Below, one piece after another: positions 11,397-21,487 of a stretch of DNA of 40,596 bases. The position numbers and the translations under genes were made by a program. The notes below the pieces were generated by a model. The model was not told the origin of the DNA and did no database searches. It saw only the letters and a program-made list of their open reading frames with translations. Source of the stretch: Blattamonas nauphoetae (taxonomy: Eukaryota; Preaxostyla; Oxymonadida); NCBI GenBank assembly GCA_033064195.1, contig JARBJD010000500.1, forward strand, positions 1-40,596. Reading direction: 5' to 3'. Every line of letters begins with the position of its first letter. The stretch's first letter is position 1.

Positions 11397-11689
11397 GTGA
11401 TTTTATCATTTGAGATCTTCCGAGTCTTCGTTCCTCTCATCGATGGGTTCGATCAGTCTTGTTTGATCAGAGAAAGTACTTCAATGGGACTCGATCCTCT
11501 CATCTCGTTCATGACGACTCTTTACCGTTTAGTTTAGGTGTGTTTCACTTTCTCTTTTCACATTTGTTCTCTCTTCTTTTCCGACATCACTTTCTTGTCT
11601 TTGATCCTTCACTTTTTTCTTCTCCTCTCGTTCAGGTTCAACATTATGTTTTATGAACGGTGGTTTCGTTTCCGACTTATTCTTAACAA

Positions 11690-12960
11690 GTTTGCTCTAT
11701 TTTGTTCTTAATTCTTTCATAAAACATCCTTATGTACCAACGCTGATCGAACCGAAAGTGGACCTGAAGATCAGGTACACAGATACGTTTTATCGTTTGA
11801 AAGTATGTCTCTCGTGATTTACCAAACAGGTTTGCTCTTCTTTTTTTATTCATCTCTTTATAAAACACAACGGTGTACCCAATCTTCATGATCATCAAAC
11901 TCAGGTACACTATTGCGTCTTATGACCCGAAAGTGCTGTTCACTGAATATTTGAAACAGGTTTGCTCTCTTTTTTGTATTATCTCTTTATAAGACACAGT
12001 CATGTACCAGAATTTTCACTTCACTTTTGTCATTCACTTTTTTGGTACAACACTTCACTTTATCCTCTCATTTTCACTTCGTTGTCAATTTTTTTTCATT
12101 GTCTCTCACTTTTTTCAAAAATTAAAATTTAAAATGACGTGAACAAAATTTTGATCCTCATCTTTCTTCGAGAAACTTCGTGATTCATCGATAAAATTGT
12201 ATGCGTTGGTACACCACTTTGTTTTACTTTGATTTGATTCTCATTTCACTTTTTACACTTCACTACTCTTCGATTTGTTCTCTTCATTTTTTCTAAAACA
12301 CATTCGTGTACCAACAAAACGCGATCTGAAGTGATCATCCAGATCAGGTACACCACTTCACCTTATCGTTTCATTTCACAACTATTTGATTTCAATTCTC
12401 TTTTTTTATCAAAACACTGTAGAACACAGAACTAAAAATGTTTGATCGTCAAGATAAAAATGAACTCTCAGATCTGGTACATGATTGTGTTTTATCACTT
12501 CAAACCTTGTTTCACTTCACACTTTTGATCTCTTTATTAACATTTTTGCTCTAATCTTTCATAAAACACACTGGTGTACCAACGAGACTCAATCTGAAAT
12601 GATCGGCGAGATCTGGTACGTCACTTCACTTTATCGTTGCTAACATTGTTTCACTTCACGATTTTACTCTAATTAGAAACATTTTTGTTGAAGACGCTCA
12701 TAAAGTGAAGTGGTGTACCAATGAAACGCGAACAACAAAGATCGTTCAGATCTGGTACGAGATTTTGTTTTATCTTTTAGTTTTCACTTCAATCACTCTT
12801 TTTTTCTCTTTGTTTGTGAAATTTTGACGAACCCGTTCATAAGGTGAAGTGGTGTACCAACAAAACACAAAGAATCAAGATCGCTCCGATCTGGTACATG
12901 ATTTTGTTTTATCGTCTCATTCTCACTTCACTCACTTGTTTTTCCTCTTTTTTTGTGAAA
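11690..12960. repeat. Tandem array of palindromic ~139-bp units
   Basis: Units begin GTGTACCAA near 11735, 11873, 12003, 12303, 12573, 12713 and 12852, with weaker members between. Steps are 130-140 bp or a double step. Each unit places ATAAAACAC-GTGTACC opposite GGTACAC-GTTTTATC around a GATC-rich centre, so each can fold as a hairpin. Between hairpins are T-rich stretches with TTTCACTTC and CTCTTTTTTT. No coding frame persists. The mirror virus element does not show this array. Possible roles are structural, replication-related or a satellite insertion; none is demonstrated. Confidence 0.75.
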
Positions 12961-14084
12961 TTTGTCTGAACACGTTCGTAAATCTCAATACTTACCCACA
13001 ATTTTCACATCTTCCGTCTCAGCCTTTGCTATCATACTTGCCCACTTCATTGTTGCTTCATTCACATTCTGTTGTTCCAATTAAGCAAAAAAGTTGATAA
13101 AAAATGAGTTGTTGTGATGTGCTCGTGAGGTGTAGACGGTCGAAAGAATGCTCGTGAGATGACGAAAATGAAGAGGAATGACGAAGAGATTGAATGTGAA
13201 ATGGTGAAAGAAAGATGAGAGAAGAAAGGGGTTGAAAGTGTTTTTGAAGTGACAAACACGGTGAAAACGTGAGATGTTGAAACACGAAAATGTGACATTA
13301 TGGAACAACTATCCGACAAAAGTGTCTCGAAATTTGAGCACAGCTTTGTCGGACAGTGAGAATGAAGGATTTGTGGGAGAAATTCGGGGCAAAAATTCAT
13401 ATAGTGAAAATGTTGGCGGAAATGATGCGTCAAATGTGTGATGTGAAAAACCGACCCTCCAGAGAGAACTAATGTCACCAGTAAACTCGAAATCTCAAAA
13501 AAGCGTCGCTTGAGTGTGTTTGTGAAGTGGTTGACGTGAAAATCGTTATAAATGAAAATTGAGAAAAAATTGTGAAAACGATCGAGGTGTGAAATGGTTC
13601 GAACCAAAAGTCGCCAGAAGGCGTTCTTAACTGATCTAATGCTAAAAGGCGTCATAAGAGGACGATTCCTGAGCGAAAGATGATGGAAGACAGGGTCCAT
13701 ACCTTATCTCGAAAATTTCGACTCGTAAAATTCCTCAATGGGTCGGATCAAACTTTTTTTCCAAAAAGTGTTTTTTATCGCGAATCTCACCTTTCAAAAT
13801 CGATTTTGTAATTTTAGAAGATGTTTGAGGTGAATTTGAGACATAAAGTAGTTGTTAGTAGCGAAATCTGAAAATCGACTTTTTGGTCACTTTTTCGACC
13901 ACAGTTCGGTACGTAGCTCCACGAATTCTCAACCGATTTTCATCGGGACTGTTTTGATCGACGGCTCACATCGTCCTCGACATTTTAGAATTTTTTTCGA
14001 TTTTTTTCGAAGTGGTTCTCAAGTTGGATTCACTTTGTTCGAGTTCAAAAGTGAAAAAACATCAAAAAAAGTGACAACATTTTT
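12961..14084. other. Non-coding inner part of the left virus element end
   Basis: AT-rich sequence without a convincing gene. A 212-codon minus-strand frame (13062-13700) is open but rich in Ser, His and Phe, has no domain, and has no match in the mirror element. A stretch near 13905-13985 (reverse complement CGAGGACGATGTGA, ATCGGTTGAG, ATTCGT) matches 28655-28720 of the right element, so this is element spacer rather than host DNA. Confidence 0.5.
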
Positions 14085-14296
14085 GGAATATGACAAAAAT
14101 TTGCTTCAAAATTGACGCTTAAAATGAGCTCAAAATATTGGATATATTTTTGGAATTAAGGTCAAATATTGGCATCATTGAAATGGCCTAAATTCCTTTT
14201 AATACAAGATTTAGAAATGGTCAATCGGAATTGACTTTTCGTTTCTGATTTCAACGACTATTTCAATCTGGTTCCCAAATCGTCTACTATACTACT
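14085..14296 (-). repeat. Terminal repeat of the left virus element
   Basis: The reverse complement from 14296 begins AGTAGTATAGTAGACGA and matches 27427 onward (AGTAGTATAGAAGACGA). Further shared blocks at the same spacing are CCGATTGA, AATCTTGTATTAA and GTCAATTTTGAAGCAAATTT. A terminus beginning AG is usual for Polintons. The outer partner of this terminus lies outside the window, so inverted pairing within one element is not shown. Confidence 0.6.
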
Positions 14297-14940
14297 GGTG
14301 AGAGGCGAAGAGTTGAGCAGGACAGCCGAGATGCAAGTTTGCGGGATGAACTGTGGCTTTGATGATGTGGATGGCGTCTGTTGGAGGCTGAGGACTGATT
14401 GGACTTTCGATGTGGAAGACGAATGAGGAGGAGAATAAAGTGTCTGTGTTCGTGCCTCCACCAAAATCTGGACTGTATCCTCTCTTTTCCGCTCCTCTTC
14501 ACTTCATCTGAGCATCTCTCCCACTCTCTCCTGTATCAATCCGAATCGTTCCCATCCGCTGGTTCGAGTATGGATTCGCGTTGAGTGAAAATTGGCGAAA
14601 GAGAGTCTTTGTGTCGCCCTGCTCTTCCACCATAATCAGGGTGCATATTTTTGAGGTCAGCCGAAAACCCCTTTTTGTTCGTGAAGATGAATTCTTAAAA
14701 GAAGTGACTACTTTTCAGGTCTAATGAAATAGTTAATTGTGATCCAATGTGTTTGAGCTCATCTGAAGCGACGATGGCTAGAGCTGGTGGATCTGACACC
14801 ATCATTTATTTTGAATCGAGACAAAACCATGGAAACTGACTTAGGAGTCTAGTCATTTCAAAAAAAGCGTATGTTTCGTTGAGTTTCAAAGAATTCATCG
14901 CTCATTTCGCACTCTATCTCCCAATCTTAGCAATCATTGA
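14297..14940. other. Host-like sequence between the virus element and the TRF4-like gene
   Basis: Contains Ser/Thr-rich minus-strand frames (14258-14464 and 14287-14502) that run into the virus-element end and might be a host exon cut by that insertion, but without a recognisable domain. The catalytic GS-DID part expected upstream of the TRF4-like gene was not found here. A possible splice acceptor TCTTAG lies near 14930. Confidence 0.3.
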
Positions 14941-16162
14941 ACAAAACAGAACCCACAAACATTCAGCTCCACAACTATCGATAAAGTGTGGATTCCTGTG
15001 ATGAAGCACAGTGCTAGAGTCAGTTTGTGGAATATTGACATCTCTCTGAATGGAGTGAATGGGATCATCAATCCATTCATCATTCGAAGCTGCATCGACT
15101 CTACCAAAACGATTGAGTACCCAATGTCAATCCATCTCCTCCCTCTGACAGCAGAACCCACGCAATCATCCAGTCTATGTGCTTCAGAAGATGGAAACAA
15201 ACTCATCGATGAATCAGCCTCTCTATTTCCTCCAATCTCAATGAACCCAGCTTTAAAACTCCAGACGCGATCCAATGTTTCTCAAGTATCATTTCAACTT
15301 CTTCATTGCGTTTTGCAGCTCGCCCTCCCGTCATCATGCTCAAAACTTCCTCATGAAAGAATACCTCGGATACCCATATAAAGGCGGCATGGGGAGCTAC
15401 CTTCTCACATTACTCGATATTGCTCACATTCCAATGTGGAAACTTCACCGCATGAATGACCAGGATGAACAAAAACCACCCATCAATCTCAATATGAAAC
15501 CCTCGCTTGGTCGACTCTTCCTCACGTTCTTCCATCTCAACGGACAAAAGTTTGACTTCGAAAACCACGGTATCTCCATCCGGAATGGCGGATTCGACTT
15601 CATCAAGGAGGAGTGGAGGGAAGAACTCTTTGTCCCCAACAATCCGATACATTCGTCCCACCCTGAACGTCCAGTGTCCTCCCCAGTGAATATGATGGTT
15701 ATGAACCCAGACCAGATGTCCCCTCCTCGGCCTTACAGCGGGAAAGTCCAGCTTTGTGTGGAGGATCCCCAAAGGCCTGACATCAACGTTGGGAAGGGAT
15801 GTTTTCATTTTTCGGCTGTGAAGCAGAATTTTGAACAAGCCTATTTGTATTTGTCCACTCCACTGCCTCTCCATTCTCGTGTCTGGGAAGCTTTGCGTCA
15901 AGACGAAGTGAGGAAGGAAAAGCAAAGAAGCAAACGCCTAAGTCCATCGTTGTCAGTTCAGAATTCACCAGGTCCCTCCTCTGATGCAGAGACAGCTCAG
16001 CCACCAAAGAAGAAGCATCAGATTTTCTCTTACTCGACTGTCCACCCGACGGTCGATGACTGGTCCGTGTCTGGCTCCGAAAGGGTCATGTTCCACATCC
16101 AGTTGCGCCCCACTCTTCTCTCGCGCATTCTGAAAATGGATCAGTCGTTCCGCGATTCGTGA
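14941..16162 (+). CDS. TRF4/PAPD5-like non-canonical poly(A) polymerase, partial
   Basis: Two adjoining frames encode consecutive pieces of a TRF4-family nucleotidyltransferase. 14941-15381 carries VWIPVMKHSARVSLWNIDIS-N, matching the family's VPI-K-x-DISFN segment with the third catalytic Asp. 15275-16162 carries YKGGMGSYLLTLLD, LFLTFFHLNGQKFDF, GISIRNGG and CVEDP-x-NVGKG, the PAP-associated domain. Such enzymes add short oligo(A) tails to nuclear RNAs for exosome decay. The GS-DID catalytic start is not seen, so the 5' end lies in an unseen exon or is lost. The frame change at about 15300-15345 is either a short intron or a small indel: one frame gives PPVIMLK just before FLMKEY. A Ser/Lys-rich tail follows the domain. 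Convergent with the kinase relic. Confidence 0.75.
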
Positions 16163-16790
16163 GACAAGCTCAACAACACCATCTTCAAACAGGTCAAGAC
16201 AGAGTTCACTGAGCTCAGAAAGGGATGGATCTCGCCGTCCAACATCGAAAGCACGCACACTTCGGTTGTGACCCCCAAAACAACCCCAACCACCCACTTC
16301 TTGTCTGTCCACTCGCCGTCCTTCCAACCGAAAGGCATCCAAAAGATGGCACCACAGATGCCCAAAAAAGCCGCCAGGTAGAGCGAGCGAAGGGAGGCCG
16401 AGAAGCCCGACATGGACAGCGTGCCATTCACTCCCATCGCTGCTCCACCCGATGTGCCCCCCACGAACACTCCCACAAACCGTCCTCTCCCTCCAGCGAC
16501 TCCATCAGCTCAACCGGGCCGCGCGGGTCCCTGTCGCGCCACTCATCGTCCTCGTCGCGGTGTGCCTCTCCACTTTTCAAGGCACGCACTCCAACGAAGC
16601 CCCCTCTCCCCAGAACACCGTTCCAGCCGACCATCACCAAGACAGTCTCGCAGGGGGTTGACTATAATCCATCCACCGATCTATCTAAAACCAATCCGAT
16701 TCGATCAAACCCATCGAACTGGAGTATTTTTTATAAAAACATTCAAAGATCGTTTTCATTTCACACTTTCATTCCATTCACTGACTGATT
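16163..16790 (+). other. Possible C-terminal extension of the TRF4-like gene
   Basis: After the TGA at 16160-16162 the same frame stays open as a Lys/Thr/Pro-rich stretch (DKLNNTIFKQVKTEFTELRK) to a TAG at 16381, then again as a Pro-rich stretch from 16412. Both stops sit in donor-like contexts (TTC-GTGAG and CCAG-GTAGAG), so introns are possible, as is simple decay. Low-complexity composition prevents a firm call. Confidence 0.3.
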
Positions 16791-16825
16791 TACAAAATGT
16801 GACAAAACGAGGGGGAAAGCGCTGC

Positions 16826-17971
16826 CTAGTCGACATACACAACTGTTGCGTTACGTTTGTGGACATTCTTGGATGTTGTCACTTTCTTCTTCACAGTCTC
16901 CATGTTCTTCTCATCCGACTCTTTCTTCTCTTCCGCTGCTGGTTCATTTGCTCCTTTCGCTTCTCCACTTGGTTGGTTTGACGTGACAATCTTCGCCGCA
17001 GTCTTCCGCTTCGACAACGCTGCTTTCGCCTTCCCTTCGATCGGTGCAATCTGCTCCACTTTCACAGCTCCCTTCGGCTCTCCCTCATTCTCCACGATCG
17101 GCGTCAATTTGGAGACAGTTCCAACCTCTTGTGCCTCCCGTTGTTTCTTCTCCAACAGAAGCTTCTATGAAGCCACAACTTGGTTTTGTTTCTTCGTGTT
17201 GATGAATGCAATGATATTCTCCGCTTGATAGCCTCATTTTGTGTGTTCGCTCTCACATACCAAGTCGATTGTAACCTCTCCTTTTTCGCCTCCTTCCGGA
17301 ACAACAAGCTCGATACTTGATTGATCAACGATGTTGTCGATATACCAGGGATGTTGGTTGATATAGACGACGGTGTAATGCTGGGGAATGACGGGAGAAA
17401 GTGAACGAAGAATGAACGTGTGAAGAGGGGATTGGAGGGATATTTGGGAAAATGCGTGTTAAAAATTGAGAGAAAGGAAGTTCATCTTCTACCGAAGACA
17501 TTAAACAGTCAATTCACACCTTTGTTGGATCAAACTCTCGATTCTTAGTAATGATCTTCCGACATTCAGCTGGCAGGGTTGACGGATGACAGTATCGAGC
17601 GTGGAGGATCTTTTGAAAAAGCGCCTGTGTGTTCTGGTCCTCGAAGGGGAGGAACCCGCACACGAGAGCGAACATAATTTCACCACCTTCTTCAGATGAC
17701 TGAACAGTGGACATCGTATATCTGAAGAGAGGTAGGAGGAGGAGAGACGAGGGGAGAGATAATATGATTCAGAGAAACACGGATGAGAAGGAAAGAATCG
17801 TCCCAAAAGAAGAACTATGTAATTCCACAAAAGAATTCGGCAGGACCAATTCCACACCTTCCCTTCGATCATTTCCGACGCCACAATTCATGGTGAACTA
17901 CAAGCCGTCTTCAGAAGGCTTCCGTCGAACATCAAGTTCTGGAGTTTGAGATCACGATGAATGACTCCGAA
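16826..17971 (-). pseudogene. SNF1/AMPK-type Ser/Thr kinase relic with basic tail
   Basis: Minus-strand exons, with introns at 17722-17857 (GTGTGG...TTCAG), 17381-17519 (GTGTGA...CCCCAG) and 17165-17260 (GTATGT...TTCATAG). Exon order: FGVIHRDLKLQNLMFDG (catalytic loop); LLKTACSSP then VASEMIEGK (activation segment and APE-like site); DVHCSV and IMFALVCGFLPFEDQNTQALFQKI split over two runs (subdomains IX-X); FDPTK joined to HYTVVYINQHPWYI (subdomain XI); then a Lys/Glu/Ala tail to 16826. Loss of function: the DFG segment is missing between the loop and TACSSP, an in-frame TGA follows SSP, APE reads ASE, DVW reads DVH, and another TGA with a frame change follows DVHCSVI. N-lobe exons were not found upstream. 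Host gene, decayed. Confidence 0.75.
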
Positions 17972-18297
17972 CTGTGAACGGGAGACGAGGAGGGAGGGGG
18001 AAGGATGGAGGAGAGAGATGATTGAGGGATGATAGATGATGTGACGGGAAGTAAGATGAGAAAAAGATCGAAAGAAGAAGAAAAGCGAGATAGATGAATG
18101 AGAATGAGGGAAACTGTTCTTCGTATCCACAAACCTGGAAAACAATCAATTGAGCAGGAAGAAAACCACGATTCGCGGAGAAGAAAGCAGTGATTCACCG
18201 TTTTGGTCGAAATTGACTTGCGATTTTCGATCAATCCATTAACGCAACGTGTTGAAAAACTCTTTTCATATGGACTCAAATGTAACGATCTGTCCTC
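17972..18297. other. Intron-like pyrimidine-rich stretch upstream of the kinase relic
   Basis: On the minus strand this is rich in TCTC/TTTC runs and ends in TTCACAG just before the catalytic-loop exon, as expected of an intron 3' part. No N-lobe kinase motif was recognised. Confidence 0.4.
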
Positions 18298-18890
18298 TTG
18301 GGAACTCTTCAACCCTGTTTTCTTCCACTTCCACTGCAATTTTCGACAAACCCCGCCACGCAGACCTCGCTGCATCCCCTCACGCAGGTGTTCGTTCCTT
18401 CCCCGTCTGTCAACAACAGCGATCTCGATAGCTTCCTCAAATCACTCGTGTTTTTCGTTCAATCATCGCCGTTTGTGTGGGAGCTGCAGAACGCAGACAT
18501 CCTCATCTCCGACTTCTTCGTCGCATGCACCACGCTTCCCTCTGCCGGGTAAGTCTAGGCTCAGATCCGGAAAAGTCTAGACGCAGATCTGCAGATCGGT
18601 CTAGGCGCAGATCTCGAAGTCTACACGCAGATCTCTCTTGTTTTGGTTCATTTCGACTTAAAAATGTTTGCAATCAAAGAATACGACGTGAAATGTGAAT
18701 TTTGTGTTGATCATTTCGCATTTTTCGGCATTGCAGTTTGGAGTTGACTTCAGAGTTGATCCCACCCATGAATGTCGCTTGCTGCCGCTGCAGTATCCTC
18801 ATCCCAATCACTGGCCGTTCAGTCTTCATCCACAGGACGTATCGCCTTGTTAATGTCCTCCATCATCGCTTTCACACTCAAACGCGGTAG
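18298..18890 (+). CDS. Unknown two-exon host gene fragment
   Basis: Exon 1 to 18548 ends LDSFLKSLVFFVQSSPFVW and, a little later, DILISDFFVACTTLPSAG at a GTAAGT donor (18549). Exon 2 begins after TTGCAG near 18737 and continues in phase as LELTSELIPPMNVACCRCS and onward to a TGA near 18890. The 188-bp intron starts with the 91-bp repeat at 18549-18639. The family is not recognised. Exon 1 looks like ordinary globular protein near its end but low-complexity earlier, so the start at 18298 is uncertain. It overlaps the 3' end of the Ser/Pro-rich gene on the other strand. Confidence 0.4.
18549..18639 (+). repeat. 91-bp repeat beginning with a splice donor (introner-like), copy 1
   Basis: Starts GTAAGTCTAGGCTCAG and ends CAGATCTCTCTT. 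Internally about four ~22-bp units of GTCTAGRCGCAGATCT. An inverted copy of equal length is at 20709-20799. Flanking DNA of the two copies shares nothing beyond the first G. It forms the 5' half of an apparent intron. Confidence 0.7.
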
Positions 18891-19590
18891 ACATTCCCAA
18901 GCCGAGTGATTGCGTGTCTGAAGGCGAGTTCTGAGGAAGGAATGAGATTGTTGCGGTGTCACTTGGGACACTTACACTGAACCGCGAGAGAGAAGCCGTG
19001 AAAGGAGAGGAAGAGAAGGGCGACGACGCGTTGAAGTGTCCAGTGTCGACAGCCTCAATCTCGTCAATCCCAACCAGTTCAAACGATCCCAACGTGTCGG
19101 TCTCGACCTCTTTGCCTGAGGGACGGAGTGTGGGGGACTGGCGAGAAGGCGGGCGAGGAGTGGGTCGAGGCAGGGAGGAGGATGTGGCAGCGGAGAGGAG
19201 GGAGTGTGGGAAGGGAGGTGTGTTGAAGAGAAGCTGATGCGAATCTGTCGGCGAACAGTGCAGTTCCTCGAAGATCGGTTGCTTTGGTTCATGCGGTGGT
19301 GACTGGGTTGATTTCGGTGATTGTGCTGTAGGGACTGTCTGCTTCCCAGACGACGACTTGTGAAGCGAATGGAAGATGGTTGGGATGCTCTGCTCAGCCT
19401 CCGAAGACTCTTCCGACGTGGCTGGCGATCGAGACATGATTTTGAGACTGATCAGGGGAGGTGTGCTGTCGGACATTGTGCTCGGACTGCCAGCCTCAAA
19501 CATGAAGCGCTGGGCAGAGAGGGAGTGGTTGATGCTGCGTGGCTGAGGAGTGGTGGAGGGGAACGGGGGCATCCAACTAGTCGACGCCAT
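18850..19590 (-). CDS. Ser/Pro-rich hypothetical protein
   Basis: 246-aa frame starting MASTSWMPPFPS and ending ECESDDGGH. Mostly Ser, Pro and Thr with one more ordinary stretch around SFELVGIDEIEAVDTGHF. No domain recognised. A TTCAG lies directly before the ATG, so the ATG may be inside an exon rather than a start; the upstream minus frame (19577-19846, containing AHSGIVAVADRLSAVLN) could be the preceding exon. Resembles disordered host proteins of compact protist genomes. Confidence 0.4.
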   Translation of the reverse strand: MASTSWMPPFPSTTPQPRSINHSLSAQRFMFEAGSPSTMSDSTPPLISLKIMSRSPATSEESSEAEQSIPTIFHSLHKSSSGKQTVPTAQSPKSTQSPPHEPKQPIFEELHCSPTDSHQLLFNTPPFPHSLLSAATSSSLPRPTPRPPSRQSPTLRPSGKEVETDTLGSFELVGIDEIEAVDTGHFNASSPFSSSPFTASLSRFSVSVPSDTATISFLPQNSPSDTQSLGLGMSTAFECESDDGGH

Positions 19591-20708
19591 CTGAAGAGAG
19601 AGGAAGGAGCGAGAGATCGACGCCGGTGAGTGTTGCGATGTTGAGAACAGCGGAGAGTCTGTCTGCCACGGCGACGATCCCCGAATGTGCGAAGGCTGGG
19701 TTGGCGGAGAATCGATTGAGACTACAGTGGCCTTCTGTGTCTCCGCCTCGTCTCCTCATCCTTTGCACTCCCTCTTGTATATTCTTCGTGTTTTTCCGGC
19801 TTTTCTCATATCTGCAATGTCTCTTTGCACTGGGCAGGGAGGACAACGCGTTTGGGCCATAGTTGGTTACTCCTCACGCCTTCAGCTTCTTTCCTGGTCT
19901 GACCTCATTATGTTGTCCACAGCCTTGTAATTATGTTTATCTTTGGTTTTTGGTTTCATCTTTCAGCCTTTGTTCTTCAACAGTCTTTCTCAGTCCTCGT
20001 TCACTCTCCTCCGAATTTGCATCTTTTAGATGCCCCCTTTCTCGCTCCTTCTCGCACATTTCTTCCTGCGTCATCATTTCCTGTCATCCTGGTTTCATTG
20101 TTCTTCTTTCAAGCGGGGTGTAATGTTCAGCCATGTGCGGAGGAGACTGGTTCCAGATCAAAATCGATTGAGGTGTGGAGGAAACGAGAGTGTCATCATG
20201 ATTAAGAAAGATGGGAAGGTAATGACCAGAATAATGATGAGATGCTGATGATGAAGTCAAGAGAGATATTCGAAGAAGAGAAGGGCATACGATTGGTGAG
20301 TGAACCGTCGATTCTGATTGGAGATCCTGGAGGATGGATGAGGAGATCAGTGAGAGTGAACTTGGAGACATGAGGAGAGAGGATATCTGGTGAAATTGAA
20401 TCCAGAATTTTACAGGGGCATTGGCAAACGCTGGTTGCTGGTGGAATTCAGTAGTGGAAACGATGATGATGAAAAGGAGTATGGAAAAGGAATGGGAGAA
20501 CAAACACTTGCTGGGGAGCATCCAGTCAGGTGCAGTTATTCGTTGTGCAGGCGATGAGACTTGATCAACCCAGGTTCTGATCGAGATTTGAATCAATTGA
20601 TGCAATAATGCTGTTAAGTGAAGTGAAAAGCCCAAAAACAGGATACGATGTCTATATTTAGGTTTGAGAAGATTAAAATGTGATTCAAAGTCGATAATAA
20701 CACGAAGA
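19591..20708. other. Host-like stretch with no firm gene
   Basis: A 183-codon minus frame (20084-20635) is open, with hydrophobic segments and a stretch NAPVKFWIQFH, but without a recognisable domain or a match elsewhere in the window. T-rich plus-strand frames at 19863-20205 look like intron or spacer translation. Nothing else is supported. Confidence 0.25.
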
Positions 20709-20799
20709 AAGAGAGATCTGCGTGTAGACTTCGAGATCTGCGCCTAGACCGATCTGCAGATCTGCGCCTAGACTTTTTCGGATCTGAGTCTAGACCTAC
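20709..20799 (-). repeat. 91-bp repeat beginning with a splice donor (introner-like), copy 2
   Basis: On the minus strand it starts GTAGGTCTAGACTCAG and ends CAGATCTCTCTT, differing from copy 1 at only a few positions over the same 91 bp. Preceded by GGGG, so GG-GTAGGT is a plausible donor on the minus strand. Confidence 0.65.
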
Positions 20800-21487
20800 C
20801 CCCCTCTGCCCACCCTGCCGGCTACATCTCAACGCTGACCAATGACAGTTCACCGTCGGGACCCACTCTTTCCCCGCGGCATGCCTTCGACCAGCTTCAC
20901 ACCTCGTTTGTGGGGCGGGGGAGGGGCAGCAAAGAAAAAAACTAGGCAGCTGCTCTCCTCTCCTCGTCGGGCGGGTTCTTCGCTCAGCCTGGCACTGTCA
21001 ATCCGCAGAAAGTGAATTCGTCTTCTTTGTCGCAGAAACTTCTGCCTCCGCACTCGTTCTCTGCTCTCCAGCTTGTTAACCATCCCGTCGTCGTTCCTCT
21101 CCTCAACACTCTCATCCACAGCGCGTCTCACTCGCAGCAGGCACAACAATCCCCATCTTCCTCTCGTCTTCTGCAGACGCCGTTCACAAAACTGTCAACC
21201 TCCTGAAAGTCGCCGTATAACCCAGCCATCCCATCCTTCACCCTACGTTTCTCACCCTCTCCATCTCAGACATTTGCGACCTCTCCCTCTTCGCACACTC
21301 TCCCCTCGCCCACTCTCTCCCGCGCACACCGTACTCCTTCGCAGTCGTTCTTCTCTGACCCCCACACCACCTTTGGTGCGATTGGGCCAGACCAGCCTCA
21401 GCCGCAGAAGAGGAAGCCTGAAAATGAGAAGCCACACACCGCACAACAGACCATTCTGGGACGGCATCTCTCAAGCCGTCTGAACCG
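20800..21487. other. GC-richer stretch before the 21488 gene
   Basis: All three plus-strand frames have open runs rich in Ser, Pro and Arg. One run near 21360-21480 reads FGAIGPDQPQPQKRKPENEK and looks protein-like, so an upstream exon of the next gene is possible. On the minus strand 20850-21149 is also open. No strand choice is possible from sequence alone. Confidence 0.25.

Larger units (their letters stand above)
1..14296 (+). mobile_element. Polinton-like capsid-bearing virus element, left copy (runs off the window)
   Basis: Fossil virus-like element, cut by the window start. Parts in order: capsid-like A, capsid-like B, small protein C (plus strand), then an S74 fibre-like protein and a 54-aa protein (minus strand), a palindromic tandem array, and a terminal repeat ending near 14296. 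The same gene set lies in mirror order at 27427-40596, which is how the element and its right end were recognised. It is broken: a 7-kb TIR element sits in capsid A and there is about one further break. No polymerase, integrase or ATPase is in view, so the assignment to Polinton-like elements rests on the capsid-like genes and layout. Protein similarity between copies is high, suggesting a fairly young family. Confidence 0.65.

Noticed and set aside
11690-12960. CRISPR array
   Set aside because: Units are themselves palindromic, long and variable, without short identical repeats separated by unique spacers, and the context is eukaryotic.
13062-13700. 212-codon minus-strand frame
   Set aside because: Ser/His/Phe-rich, lies in element spacer, no counterpart in the mirror element and no AT-rich box before it.
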